Positions 23,441 through 35,875 of a stretch of 64,000 bases of DNA are shown here, piece by piece; within the stretch, counting starts at the first letter, position 1, and each line of letters starts with the position of its first letter. Under the pieces are notes generated by a model, which saw only the letters and a list, made by a program, of their open reading frames with translations, did no database searches and was not told where the DNA came from. Position numbers and translations under genes: made by a program. The DNA is from Amaurobius ferox (Eukaryota; Arthropoda; Arachnida; Araneae; Amaurobiidae), in NCBI GenBank assembly GCA_951213105.1, contig OX578139.1:67720634-67784633 (forward strand), read 5' to 3'.

Positions 23441-24029
23441 GCTTCGCTTCTATATACTATATACGTATAAAAGAGGACATTTTTAACATGTACTTGCTAA
23501 TGGCTAGTTATAAATATAAACTTTTAACCTCCAAACTAACTTTTATGTTTACTTGTTATATTTGAAAGGTCTTGAACCTCTTTTGAATGTAATCCATCTG
23601 CAATTTATTGGATATGTACCCATCTGCATGTACTGGGTCTATTATCTATGGATGTACTGGACACATTATCTATGTACGCATCTGCATGTATTGGGTTTTT
23701 AAGATACACAGTAAGTGTTGTGTTTTTTGTTTCTCAGTTTTAATAACAAATATTGGCAATGGACTTCAAATCTGTTGAAATATTAAGGACATTTTTAGTA
23801 TTTTAAACATTCCAAAAATTCCTGGATAAAGATATATATGTAATTTAATTCGCTCCATCCCTTTGTAACTGAAATTTGTCCAAATATGTTACCCTTTTCT
23901 TCCTTACATAGCAATGTCATTTGCTGAATGGAAAACCGAATTGGCCAAAATGAAAATGAGATAACATTTTATAGTGTTTATTTAATATTTATTGTATGAG
24001 ATTAATTTATCTTTTATAAGGACATTTCT

Positions 24030-24245
24030 TGGAAAGTCATGTTCTTCTATACAGAGAATTTGTATTTTAAATACCTGCTGTATCGAAAGTTATGAAACTT
24101 TGTGTGTTTCATAAGTTTGGGGCAGTTTTTTATAAAGAATAAAAAAAATAATTAAATTATTTAATTTTCATGCACGTTCTATTTAAGACAGGTCACTGAA
24201 TTTTACACCGAGATTTCGCGTTTTAAATTCCTGAAATTCAACACG

Positions 24246-24247
<2 letters not shown>
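24030..24247 (+). other. Start of the A-only block
   Basis: From here to about 29930, unit A carries about 5.9 kb that is absent from unit B, where a short different sequence and an inverted duplication occupy the place. No gene was seen in this part. Confidence 0.55.
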
Positions 24248-24298
<51 letters not shown>

Positions 24299-24319
24299 AC
24301 ATACATGCACACACACACA

Positions 24320-24372
<53 letters not shown>

Positions 24373-24393
24373 ACATACATGCACACACACACA

Positions 24394-24425
<32 letters not shown>
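24248..24425. repeat. (CA)n microsatellite with 74-bp higher-order period
   Basis: This is a long CA run in which the interrupted phrase 'acatacacacatacatgcac' appears at 24291 and again at 24365. The tract has thus grown partly by duplication of a 74-bp block. The Cys/Val-rich frames on the minus strand are artefacts of GT repeats. Confidence 0.95.
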
Positions 24426-24430
<5 letters not shown>

Positions 24431-25054
24431 AATCATCGGTCGCATATTAAAAGTATACATACTTTATAACAAAATCAGAAACACAGCTAGAAATTTGGGA
24501 ATTAATGGTTTTATTAGAATATTAGATACTCCTAATTTTAATAAAGACAAGAAATTTCATCGACAGCCACAGTTAAGTTAAAAATGACTTTGATGGGCTT
24601 TGACCTGAATAATAAACATAAAAATTTTACGAATTCACACTTGTCAACTCTAAAATATGATACCTGACATTTGATTTGAACTTTTATAGAACTTTGCCTT
24701 GTTCAAACTGACAAAGTCTGATTAATAATATGAATTACAAGAAAATTTGCTGAAAAGAAGTTTTCCTTTGTGCGTGAGTGCTAAATCTGTCACAACTTGT
24801 ATTTCTTCATGATTTCATCTTTAATCGTTTTCATTTTTCCAGCACTTCTAACTATGCATAATTCCCGTGTTTTTAATGCTAAAATTTATAATTCGATGAT
24901 TATTAGGCTATGACAGGAATTGCGCTTTCTCACATAATACAGGATTGTGAAAATCTTAAAAGTTAGCAACCTTTTCGACGTTAATTATGGAACTGAATTT
25001 TCTTGGAGATTGTTCTACTTTACCTACATCGAAAGTGTAATGTATAGGGAAAGG
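24426..25054 (+). other. AT-rich spacer, nothing recognised
   Basis: I see no gene, no terminal repeats and no match to other parts of the window. Confidence 0.5.
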
Positions 25055-25270
25055 GATGCGTTGGGGTCGAAAATTCGAATTCGAGATTTCGATGGAAAAG
25101 CAGGATTCAAGCTTTGAACTCAAATCCAACGTTTTTGAAGTGATATCGGTGCGTAAGTGCAAGTGCATGTGTCTGTGCGTATAAGTGAGTGCGCATGTGT
25201 CTGCTTGCGCGCGTGTGTGTGTGTATGTGTGCATATATATACGTGTGTATGTGTGTATATGTGTGTGTTC
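25055..25270 (+). mobile_element. HINE-like fragment, third subfamily
   Basis: It contains 'ggggtcgaaaattcgaattc', a 'tttttgaagtgatat' block and a GT-rich stretch ending at about 25270. The order is as in the 2396 family, with divergent sequence between. Both ends are missing. Confidence 0.5.
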
Positions 25271-25774
25271 AATGTGTTCTGAAATAATAATGCCGTTCCT
25301 TCACAACTGGGCAAAACACAATCTAATTTACAATTAACAACTGCGATCAAAATGCAATTGTTAATGCATTTAACAGTTACAGAATTCAATCCTTAATTAG
25401 TGCAAACAGTTAAATGAGGCAATCGCAAAATGCAATTTTAATTGTAGTTAAACAATTACGATTACTGAACCTCTTAGATTTCGCATAACTGATTCAAATT
25501 TTTATATAATGCTAGCAAACGAAATTGTTCAAAGAAATAGGAAACCTGCTTAGCATATTTGTATCATATTGTATTCATCTTAAAAGAGTTAATCGTTTCA
25601 TATTAGTTCGCAGCTTTGATAATTTTATTGCCTTGATAACTTGAGAACTTTATGGATACTTTTAATTTTATAGAAAAGAACGTTCTGTATTGACTTGATG
25701 ATATTAAGATGGAAACTCTGCGAAAATGCTTTTCGTATTTCATAAAACAATTTTAAACCTTTCAGCAAGAAATG

Positions 25775-26045
25775 GGAAGCGGGGTAGGGTCAGCCAAGTG
25801 GTTAGCTAGCGGATATTGCACTAGGACGACCTAAGTTTGATTCCCGGCCAGCCTGAACTGCCCCCGTGTTGACACAAAGATAGGGCAAATGAAATATGTG
25901 GTCCTTCCGAGAGGTTTCTTGTAGGGGAAGAAGAGCACTGTCCCTGTGAATGCCGCTTCCCACTGGGTTCAGGTTTAAATTGGGTGGCACTTCCAGGCTG
26001 TCCAAACATATATCTTACACTTTCGGGTGTGTCGAAGAAGAAGTG
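25775..26045 (+). mobile_element. tRNA-type SINE, well preserved
   Basis: The pol III promoter is visible: box A-like GCCAAGTGGTTAGCT at about 25792-25806 and box B-like AAGTTTGATTCCCGG at about 25833-25847. The body with CCGCTTCCCACTGGGTT and TTTAAATTGGGTGGCA is shared with the other SINE copies, and the tail is 'tcgaagaagaag'. A TTGCAC string in the anticodon-loop position is shared with the unit C copy, suggesting a common tRNA ancestor; which tRNA is not certain. Confidence 0.85.
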
Positions 26046-26449
26046 GGAAACTCCCTTTTCAGTCGAGTTCCTGAGCAGGTTTTCCACTTGTCCTCTTTAA
26101 TTTGGCATAAATCTTTCAATGGATATATAAAAGGTCTATATTGTTTGGTGCAAGTAAGATGCTTCACTAGAGCTGTCTTCGTTTTGCAGCAGTCTAGCGA
26201 AGAAACTTCGCTTGCAGAACTTGGTTTGGTAGGAACAGCTGGTGTGATTGATCGCAGGTTCTTATAATGATATGATAATGGTATGATAATGCTATGATAA
26301 TGAATGATAATGCTATGATACTTTTGCTGAAGGTGTGTCTAAATTAATAAAGCATATATGAGAATGCAAACGACAATGTTTCCATAGCATTGGTCCAGTT
26401 GAAAAAATAAAGGAAAATACTTTAACACCTTTTATCTCAAAATGACATT
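26046..26449 (+). other. Spacer with a small minisatellite
   Basis: There is no gene. A 10-14 bp repeat ('tgataatgctatgataatg') runs through about 26265-26325. Confidence 0.6.
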
Positions 26450-27960
26450 ACTTTCCTTATATACATATAAAGTATAAGGAACAATACTCTATACATATAA
26501 TGTATGTAGTATTGTGACGAGGTCGAAAATTCGAATTAGAGTTTTTGACGGGAGAGCACGTTTCAAGCATCCCTGACCACGAATCAGACGTTTTTGAAAT
26601 GATGTTTGTATGTGTGTGTGTGTGTGTGTCAAAGTATGTGTGTGAGCGTGTCAGTGATTCTGTGGAGACGATAACTGACGAACAAATGGACAGATTCGAA
26701 CGAAATTTGGTACAAAAATTACAGTTCATAAATACTGGAAGCATATTGTTTTTATATGCAATCTAATATTCAGAACCCTGCTAAATTTTCGAGTAAAATT
26801 TTGAAAAAATCATCAAAAAATTAAAACATTTAATAAAGTTAAGCAAATAGTCATTTCTTATGTAATTTTTCATTAGAAAACGATTGGGATAAATTTTAGA
26901 ACGCTAGTATGAACCGTTCTCAAGATATTGCACATTTAAAAAAAATTATCAAAAATTTATATAAAATAAAAAAAATATTACCTATTGTGAAATATGTTCT
27001 CTTTATATAAATAATTTCATGCGATAAATTTGGTGACATTATTCCCATTGATCTAGCTAGTTCCATTCATGTAAAAATATACTTTAGGTAATACTTTTGT
27101 ATTTGGATGCTAATAGTTATTATCTGTTACAAGAATTACTTATACCTCCATTCATAACTCTTGGCGAGATTTTGGCAGAATATCGCCAACTTGGCGACTT
27201 TTTTAAATGTTGCTAAATTAACGAAAATGTCGCCAGATTTATAAAAATAACGTTAAATCAATGAAAATGACGACTAGATGATGAAAGTTCAATTTCTTGG
27301 AAAGACCATAAGCATAGACTATAAGAATAATCCATTTCCCTGTCCTTCCGTAACGTTTAGCGAGAAATTTAGCGAGATGTCGCCAACTTGGCGACTACTT
27401 TAAATGCTGCTAAAATGACAAAAATGTCGCCAAATTAATACACATGACGCCAAATGGGAAGTAATGAATCCCAAATTCTGATTTCCGTCATATGACGGGC
27501 ATACCTTCTAGTATATAAGAAATACTCTTCTGTCCGTTTGTTTGTAACACTTGGTGATCCATTTGGCAAACTCAGAGAATAATTTAGCAAAGTATTTCCA
27601 ACTTGGCGATAGTTCGCCCCAGATTGACAAAAATATCGTCAAAATTGCAAAAATGACGTTAAATTAATGAAAACTACACCTTATTGACGTAATTATCAAG
27701 GTATTATAATATATGTACTATATCGCTTATTGAGGATGCTATCAATATTGATGACTGCTTATTTAGAGTTGCGCGAAGAATAAGGTAATTGAGTATTTTG
27801 AAATAGTTTTACATGTTGTCATCCGGAAAACCGGCAAATGTACAATTCAACTATAAAAACACAGCGCCGTGGATCTTAAACATTATTTTTTGACTGTAAA
27901 ACTAGTAAATTCATTGCATTATATAAGGAAAGCCATGTATTGCCCTCATCAGATTTTTTT
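26450..27960 (+). mobile_element. HINE-like element, 1.5-kb variant
   Basis: This has the same start (CTTTCCTTATATA plus palindrome, here slightly expanded) and the same 3' end (TATATAAGGAAAG, then the degenerate hairpin and a T-run) as the copy at 2396. It is longer because the 'cgccaacttggcgac' block is present about three times (about 27150-27345, 27345-27540, 27540-27720) as diverged repeats of about 190 bp. A GT run lies at about 26608-26627. Expansion of an internal minisatellite is a known habit of HINEs such as DINE-1. Confidence 0.65.
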
Positions 27961-28591
27961 ATTTTGTCATCACAAGGTCACGCATGTCTGATATTGATGA
28001 AGACAATCAGGTTATGATCAATAAAAGACTAAAATAGGATTATTTATATACTTTTTGTTAAAATTAAGATTTAACTATGATGGGAGGCATTCTGTTTTTC
28101 GTTTTCAAATGTTATTTAGCATGTTTATTAAAACCTACGTTTATTATTTGCTATATGCGAAAATTTACATATTTTGTCATGCTGTGGTACGCGAAGAATA
28201 CATAAGAATAAAATTTTCATAAATTAATGAGAATAGAAATTTCATACAATCCATGTACACTCACATAGAGTGTGTGATATTATTTAAAAAATTAAAATGC
28301 CATGTGAATCGGAGTTACGGGGCTTAGGATAGATCAAAATGCTGATGAAAGGATATGGGGGGAGTCATACTCGGAATTATGCTTCTACTACAGATACAAA
28401 TGTAATCGCAAATTCAAAAAGTATAGCACAATTATATCACCTGCACACGTAGTTTTAATTTACCTATTGCACTTTTGATTCTATCGCCGAATACAAATCA
28501 CAAATTTCTTCCAAATGTCTGAGTCAAGTTCTGTTCATGACGTCAAGCGTCAACGATAATGAAAGTATCAACAATAGATTTAGTCATGGAG
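27961..28591 (+). other. Spacer, no gene recognised
   Basis: Sequence is AT-rich with no match elsewhere in the window. A CRE palindrome TGACGTCA is at 28538-28545. Confidence 0.5.
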
Positions 28592-28599
28592 GTTATGGC

Positions 28600-28849
28600 C
28601 AGTGGCGGCTGGTGACTTCAGAAATGGATGAATCGGCTTCAGTGGCGGAATTTCCTCCTCCTCTTCGACAGTGAACATCATTAAAACACATCACGCTACT
28701 ATCACAAGTGTCATATATTATCCAGAAATAACCAAACGATTCTGAAAAATTCGCCAAATAATAATAATAATAGTACCCATTCAACCTATAACTTTAAGTG
28801 AAGCAGCGCTTATTTTACTTCGTCTGCACCACCTCATAAGTCGCCACTA
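28600..28849. mobile_element. hAT-type MITE, 250 bp
   Basis: It starts CAGTGGCGGCTGGTG, a sequence typical of hAT ends, and finishes with AGTCGCCACTA. Flanks are GTTATGGC (28592-28599) and GCTATGGC (28850-28857), an 8-bp duplication with one mismatch. The duplicated flank at about 29090 (gagagTTATGGCtt) gives a related uninterrupted site. It has no coding capacity and contains an (ATT)n-like run at about 28757-28772. Confidence 0.75.
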
Positions 28850-29301
28850 GCTATGGCCTCTGTAACTTCATGTATTCAATAGCAGCGCTCTAGATAATAA
28901 CATTATTTTAAATTGCTTTAATAATTTAACCATGTTGTCGCCCTCATGGAGTTAGAGAGAAGGAGATAAAACTCTTATGGATGAAATTCTTGAAAGTGCC
29001 ATAATGCTTTGAGTATTATATCTAGGTGTCGCTAGTGTTAGTAAAGTAGCTGCTACTGTTAGTTGAGAGAGAGAGAGAGAGAGAGAGAGTTATGGCTTCT
29101 GTAACCCTATGGATTCAATTTGCGCTCTAGATAATAACATTATTTTAAATTGCTTTAATGATTTAACCATGTTGTCACCCTCATGGAATTAGAGAGGAGA
29201 TAAAACTCTTATGGGTGAAATTCTTGAAAGTGCCATAATGCTTTGAGTATTATATCTAGGTGTCGCTAGTGTTAGTAAAGTAGCTGCTACTGTTAGTTGA
29301 C
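28850..29301 (+). repeat. Tandem pair of about 215 bp separated by (GA)n
   Basis: Copies at about 28850-29064 and 29090-29301 share nearly all their sequence ('ctctagataataacattatt' and 'taggtgtcgctagtgttag'). Between them is a GA run of about 26 bp (29065-29090). Only the first copy has the MITE on its left edge. Confidence 0.85.
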
Positions 29302-29995
29302 ACAACAGAAAGGCGTAGTATTTAGTATATGTATTTTTGATTATTTTTAAATAGTTCCTTTATTATGAGTATAATTAAGTTGTCTGTTTTCATAGTTGTA
29401 GGGTAAAGCACAGAATATAGGGAGATAAAAATAAATTGCAAGGTAAATTAATTTTGAATACGTAGGAATGATCTTTATTGTCTCAGTTCTATTTTGTATT
29501 GTGTTAAAAATGTATTTTTACAAAATTTGCAGTTTAAATAAATATTGTAGGAACTTCGCTATAGAAATGCACACAATCCAGGTCTACATATCTTATCCTA
29601 GCGCCACCTGTATAATTCTTTCAAATGATATTGGCGTTTTAACTCCTTACTTTTACCTCCATGGTCGCACTTTCGCCGCGATATGTGAAATTTGTCTATG
29701 ATTTAAAAATCTGTGAAAACGAAAAAACAGTCGACTTTTTTTGAAATTCTGGCTTTTATGTCTTCTTAAAACACTTTTAACTCCGGTTTAAGAAAAAATT
29801 CGAAATCGAAGAAGAAGCGCTATTTAGGGTGTTTCTGAGCATATTTAAAAATCTATTAAATGATTTGAATTTCGAAAGTTTCCTGCACCTCTTAGGATCG
29901 AATGTTACATTTCAAATGAACTGCGAATTGCTAGGCCAATTATAGACTGCGTTGGGGGACAAATTAAAATACAAACATACATGGGTTTTGACATT
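29302..29995 (+). other. Spacer, no gene recognised
   Basis: No motif or repeat was identified. Around 29927-29940 'gctaggccaatta' reappears in unit B (47147-47190 and 47645), where the units become collinear again. Confidence 0.5.
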
Positions 29996-30226
29996 TTAAT
30001 AATAGCAAGCCGCTGTTTCAAGTAATCTGTTAAATACAATAGAAAATATATGAGTTTGAAAAAAACTTCCTAAATAAAACAGATTATCTAAGAAGTTGAA
30101 AATGTCAAAAATTCCAATAATCTTATATGCCAAAGCTGCAACTGGTGTATTCCCATCAGAAATAAAATACAGTTCATGTTTAAAATTTATTATTCCATCA
30201 ATTACTTTATTATTTAAATCGTACAA
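29996..30226 (-). pseudogene. Decayed ankyrin-repeat-like fragment (unit A)
   Basis: An open frame of 76 codons on the minus strand contains SDGNTPVAALAYK, then IFDIFNFL. This fits the ankyrin consensus (D-G-x-T-P, a central Ala, then hydrophobics around D-I and a terminal Leu). Ankyrin repeats are protein-binding helical units. Only one repeat is recognisable. The unit B counterpart (47700-47936) differs mostly by amino-acid-changing substitutions and loses the DGNTP motif, so there is no sign of selection. Related but stop-interrupted sequence recurs inside the Helitron at 57225-60664. Confidence 0.4.
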
Positions 30227-30501
30227 ATTGAATAAAAATCACTTACTATTTAAACGTATTTGATTTCATTCCATTCCTAAGCAATACGATATAATTCTCT
30301 TCATAGAATTTTTGAAAATAATCGTTTGCATAATGCTATTTTTATGGAAAGTATTATTTTGTGTTTATATTAATATCTAGATGCCGCTCGTCCTTAAAAC
30401 TCGAACAATGAGCAGGGTGAAGTAGACAATATACGTAGAATATGTGAAAATAAAGTATCCGTCAAAAACTGTGAAGTTTATATAGAACAGATGACATATT
30501 T

Positions 30502-30988
30502 TCGCGGGTGTAAAATGCAGAACACAGGAACGAGTCCAAGTTTCTGGATAACCTACATTTATACACAAGCACAAAATAAACAGGAACAATACACAGTCAA
30601 ACAGCACATAAATGTTTCACTAATTATTCTCAAAATACTGACTGTAATAATTTCACAAAACAGCTGCTTTCAAAATATTGACAAAACTCACAATACAATG
30701 CAGCTAGTGTCACGCCAATTCGTCAACTCCACTCCAACGGAGGGATGAATCTTTTTATAGTATCTCTATAGAAACTTCAGGAAATCTCTCTATATCTCCT
30801 AGACAAACCGTTATTTCGTGAAGATTCTGGAATATTCCAGAAGTTGCTAAATATCGCTAAATTGGCGATAAATCGCCAAGTCTGCCAATCCTGGGCTCAC
30901 GTCATGCTGACGTCACAGACTGTGTTTTCATCACCTGGCTTTCGAGACAGACGAAAGAGGAGGTGCCAAGGGGAATATCGCGCGTTCG

Positions 30989-30991
<3 letters not shown>
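30502..30991 (-). mobile_element. Truncated solo LTR (unit A)
   Basis: This is the same LTR as in unit B at 48790-49306. It lacks about the first 30 bp and the TA tract before it, so a deletion removed the left edge together with about 0.5 kb present in B. The right end CGCGTTCGCAA is kept and abuts a TA run (30991-31028). A TATAAAAAG box on the minus strand (about 30751-30759) suggests minus-strand transcription. Confidence 0.65.
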
Positions 30992-31028
<37 letters not shown>

Positions 31029-31029
<1 letters not shown>

Positions 31030-31785
31030 ACATTAGGTTTATCTATTATATCGGAGAAAATTAATATTCTTGTTACTGGTAATACATGATTACAGTTCAC
31101 TTTAAAGAAACTTCAAATGTTTTTTACCACATAGCTTCACTGCCATATATGCTTCACTTATATGGCCGCAGATCTTCAAAATCTTCGTTTATCGATACAT
31201 AGTTTAGAAACGCGGACTTATATTGGCGTTCCCAATGCTCTACCCACAATACAAACAAATACGGCCATGATCGATTGCAGTAATGAACTGCAAGAGAAGT
31301 TTTCGTAGAAAAGAATGGTGTATTGGCAGGCATCACGTTTTTTTATCGGTACTTGAAACTCCTTTTAGAACCCTAGAGCATGTTATGTCATTAAACCGAT
31401 TGATAACGCCAGTTAGTATTGATTACAGAAATGCTTGGAAGGAGAAAAAAATGAATTTTGTGGAAAGTTTTGGCTGTCAGACACATTAAATATATACTTG
31501 TGAAAAGGTAGCAGATAATACACTTTAGACTTTTCAGTGAGTGTTGCAACCGTTTTTTAAATGTTTTGCCAGATAAAAGTTATGTTTGGAATTTATTTAG
31601 TAGTTGCTGAAGTAAGATTACTTTATCCAATAGTATAGAAGAATAACTGTTCTTCAGAATGTATTTGTGGCGATGAGGGGAGGGGGTCAAACTTTATTAC
31701 TTATGCGTTGAAATTAATATTTAATTTTGATTAAACTTATTTGGCAGAGACCGTAAGTACATTAATGTTTGTGGTCGCATTAACG
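31029..31785 (+). other. Noncoding core, end of unit A
   Basis: This aligns with B 49332-50089 and runs into the next unit without a visible junction signal. No gene was seen. Confidence 0.6.
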
Positions 31786-32628
31786 GGCCAATTGATATTT
31801 GTTGTGAAAGTCATCAGAATTAATCAGAAATGTAAATTATTAATTTTTGAATAGGATAGTAAGCTTTAAACTTATAATAATTATTAAAATTAGGAATCAC
31901 AGAATCATGACCATCACAAATGATCCTTTACAAAAATTCATTTACTCTTTTATGATAAAGACAAGGAAGGATATGTGAAACCACAAAACTACTTATCGAA
32001 ATGTTTCTTACTCTTAACGCGACGTCGTTTTTTGAATAATAATGGAACATACCTAGATTGCATGTTGGATGTTTTAGCGAACCATAGGTGGCTGATATAT
32101 TGGGGTACTGGACACAAGGCCTCGACTTTATCAGAGACCGCATTTTGTCGGACAAACACCACGGATAATTCTTGTCAACTTTTTCACATCTGAAGGGCTA
32201 TTTTTGCATATGACTATATTCGCCATCCGACAACTATTTTCATCTTCTCTTTTCTATATTGATCTTGTCTCACTTATTTGCTAGGTGATATAATCTTTTC
32301 CTCGACATGCCTTCCTTGAGAAACTTGGTTGGCTCTGCATGAGGTCCTACCTGGATCTCATTTTCTTTGATTCGTTCGTCAAGTGAGGCTTGGAGTGTCA
32401 ACTCTGGTCTCAAGACATATGGACTCCAACTTCTATAATTTTTCTGAAATTCGTAAATTTATTGGTTGTCATAGCAAAATTAAAATGTTAGATCTGGCAC
32501 CAGTGTGTCCGAAGCTTTGGTCAGCTTGCATCACTATGGCGTACTTTCTACAGCCATTGCTGTAATTGGTTCCACAGCCTTCAATGTGATATCTGAACGA
32601 AATTAAAAGCTTGAAAAAATTGAAATGT

Positions 32629-32667
32629 TTGAGTGATTATTTGCTTGAAAAACAAATAATCGCTCAA
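32629..32667. other. Conserved stem-loop, unit B copy
   Basis: This is the same 15-bp stem and 9-nt loop as at 921. One A-to-G change in the 3' arm leaves a G-T wobble pair, so pairing is preserved. Confidence 0.7.
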
Positions 32668-35604
32668 AATCTGTTGATATACTAATACGAATATGTGAGA
32701 CCAGATTTGAGACAAGAATTAGTGAGGAAGTTTTTTGAAAATAATACAAATTAATCCAGAAAAATCCATTTACATATTTACAGCTCACGACTGTGAATAC
32801 AATATGGACATCGCTGATGCTCTAAACATATTAGAAATGCTAGGTGGCGCAGAAATGTGGCCATCATGAGTAATAAAAGAAGTTTTCAAGAAAATAGAAC
32901 AATATATTGACAAGCATTATGTATCTTTTTATACATACTTGAAACCTCAATAAGAACCCCAAGAGCATGTTATGTCATTAAGAGCGATATGTAACGACGG
33001 GAAGTACCTATTGATTACAGTCATGTTGGGAAGATGAGAAAAATGAATTTAGCGAAAGTTTTGGCTCTCAAACATACTAAATATAACTATATATTTGTGA
33101 AAAGCAGGAAATAATATTATTTTGAGTTATGTTTGAGGATTATAAACTTTTTATAAATGTTTTGTTCAATAAAACTATATAGGAAGTGTATAGAGGAAGA
33201 GGAGTAATGAAGGTATAGGAAGTGAACTGTTTTTTCGAAAGTTTGCAATTCGAGATCTAAAAGAAATTGAAAAATTAAAACTGCATTGAAACGTTTAGAT
33301 GATATGTGGAATAATGCCACATAGTTAATGTGTATAATTTTGAATATTAGTCAAACGTGGACTCGATAGTCCATAAAGAGGGCATTTCTCCAGATACAAT
33401 TGATGAAACCATTGCATTTCAATATTTTTTAAATGTTATTTTATTCTTGAAGCAACGTACGTGGTTTGTGATTATACAGTTTTTAAAATTAGTATTATTT
33501 TAATTTTCTTTCAATGTAATGGGTTGTTGCAAAGTAAGCGATATATGAGGTGACTTTTTGGAAATTTAAGACAATATTGCTAAATTTAAGAGACTTCAAC
33601 ATTTCGGAAAATTAAGTTGATTTGAGACATTGCAACTGACTTCAAAGTTTTCCTGTTGTCAGTGACCCTGTTGTCAAATATTAAGCAATCAACGAAATGC
33701 GTTATTATAGATACGAAGTTCTAAAGTTCATTCCAGAGGTGATGGGTTAGGAGAAGGATGGAAATACTATCCCTTTGGCTATACCCTCTGGGTTACCTTC
33801 TAATTTGTGTAGTGAAAAGGTGTACTGTCTTCCGCCACCTATGGTACTGGGACACCTTAGTTCACGGCATTATAGTTCACTTATTGGTCACTTTGTAGAC
33901 GAATGGTTGAATTGTCATGTACTTTCTGATCTTTGAAAAAAAACATTATTGTGCACGCTTAGCAGTTTAACACAACTTAGTATACATTATGACACCACAC
34001 CGCTATTTTCTTATATTTGGTAACTAGGACAGGGGTGTTGTCACAGATTTGGTCTGGTGTGCTCTACTTCCTGTATAGCAGCATGACAAAATCAGCAGCC
34101 TGTATAGCAACATGACATCTACAAAAACTTTGTAAGGAACGGTTCGTGAGTACAAACGTTAGTTCTACCTACAGTAAAGTGAGTATGCTTCATCGACTGA
34201 AAGTGATTGTAGCACCTCTAGTAGATAATTAAAAAAAGTTAGGATAGGAACTCGGAAGCAAAACGGGATAGACGAAAGATATTAATTGCAAAATTGTAAA
34301 GCAGAGGTTTCTCAACATTTTGCTCGCGAACTGAAAGTCAGTACTCTTTAGAGTACTAGAAAATGGCGCTTAAGAAAACTTGTTTTTTTATTGACATAAA
34401 ATCGTTAAATTCTTATAAACAGGAATTTTCTTCAAAATACATATCGGAATTGATTGCGTGGCGTTTTTTAGGGAAAATTTCATAGAAAATAATCACTAGG
34501 ACATGGATTTTGTCAATGACTTGGTCTGGTGTGCCCGTAGCAGTACGGCGGCATTCGTCACTGTCGAATAACTTTGTAAGGCACAGTTCATGAGTATAAA
34601 CGTTAGTTCTATCTACAGTAAAATGGCTATGTCCCATCGACAGAAGTGATTAGCTGATATAATTAAAAAAAAAAGGTAGGAACACAGCGGGATAGACTAC
34701 AAATATTAATTTCAAATTTTTAAAGCAGAGGTCCTCAACCTTTTGATCGCGAGGCGAAAATTAGTACTCTTTAGAGTTTAATAAAATGTCGCATAAGACT
34801 AGTTGTTGTTTTTATTGTCGTGAAATCGCCACATCTCTTATAAACAGAAATTTTCGTCAAAATACATATCGGAATTTATTTCGTGAGGTATTTTATGGAG
34901 AATATCACATATAATATTTATTTGTAAAATACAGACGAACATATTTATTATTATACTTTGCTTTTAATTTTTTATTTTTTTGTCTACTATTTAAAAACAT
35001 TATTATTTTTTCTTGACTAACTAATGGGAACCAGAGTAAATCACTAATTGTGAATTTTACGAGATTTTGAAAGTTTTTGAGTTATAGATGACACATACAT
35101 TACTTTTCTGTTGCTCGGGTATGTATATTACACATGCAAATACTAAAACAGCCCTATCTTTGAAAAGAGTTTAATCGTGTTCTAACATCTACAACATGCG
35201 TAAATATAGCAACAATTCGATTTCGAATATTCGACTCATTTGCAATATTTTCCCTACACATAGCATATTATGTATTGTAGGGATCGCAAACAATGCATTT
35301 AATATTGTGAAGTAAACTGCCTAAGGCTGCAGAAAGCTGAGTATAAAAGCTAATACGAAATGGGGTAGGTAAGTGAAATAGATCCATAAATAATTGGGGT
35401 TTCTAGCATTTGACTGCTTTGCCTTTGGTAAAGAAAATGCCTATTGAGAATGCGATTTTCTTTTTATGAGTTAATTGAAAATTTTTAATTTGCCTATTTC
35501 TTGTTCCCGTACGGCGGGCGTATCTATCATTAAATATGGTTGTCAAAATGTCACCTCTAGAAAGTGGCAGATAAAAGAAATATCGGCTAATTGCGTTTAC
35601 CTCA

Positions 35605-35875
35605 ATGTTAGTGGATAGTTTAGCGGTTGCATTGGAAGGACTCGAGTTATTTTTCCGGCACTACCCAAACTACACCGTGTCAACGTGGAGTATGTAAACT
35701 TTAAACCTATGGGTGCGAAATTCCTTCGGAGAGATTTGTGACAGGGGGATGAGGGTGTAGACCCCGTGGATGTCGCTTCCACTTGGTTCCGGTCTAAATT
35801 GGGTGGCACTGTTCTGGCCGTCCACATAGATACACTACACCCTTGGATCGGTCGGATGGTCTGGGTCTAAAAAAG
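35605..35875 (+). mobile_element. tRNA-type SINE, degenerate (unit B)
   Basis: This is the orthologue of 5893-6160, with the same deletion of about 16 bp in the tRNA-like head. The body (GTGGATGTCGCTTCCAC, TAAATTGGGTGGCACT) is slightly better kept than in A. Confidence 0.75.

Larger units (their letters stand above)
1..31785 (+). repeat. Tandem segmental duplication, unit A
   Basis: This is the first of three head-to-tail copies of a long noncoding segment; position 1 matches about 31786 and about 50090. Collinear matches to unit B run through the whole unit (for example 3926-7400 with 33660-37184, 12561-16650 with 37980-43235, 18731-22540 with 43240-46250, and 29990-31785 with 47690-50089). 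Unit A is longer than B because of insertions and local duplications described separately. Divergence from B is roughly 5-10 percent by eye and varies along the unit. The unit start is an arbitrary phase, and A may extend left of the window. Confidence 0.9.

Noticed and set aside
24183..24460. Cys/Val-rich frames
   Set aside because: Translation of the (GT)n microsatellite.
25790..25860. Genuine tRNA gene
   Set aside because: Box A and box B are present but acceptor and anticodon stems do not pair well, and the sequence continues into the SINE body.
25950..26267. 105-codon plus-strand frame
   Set aside because: Its first third is SINE body, and the remainder has no recognised domain or counterpart in other units.
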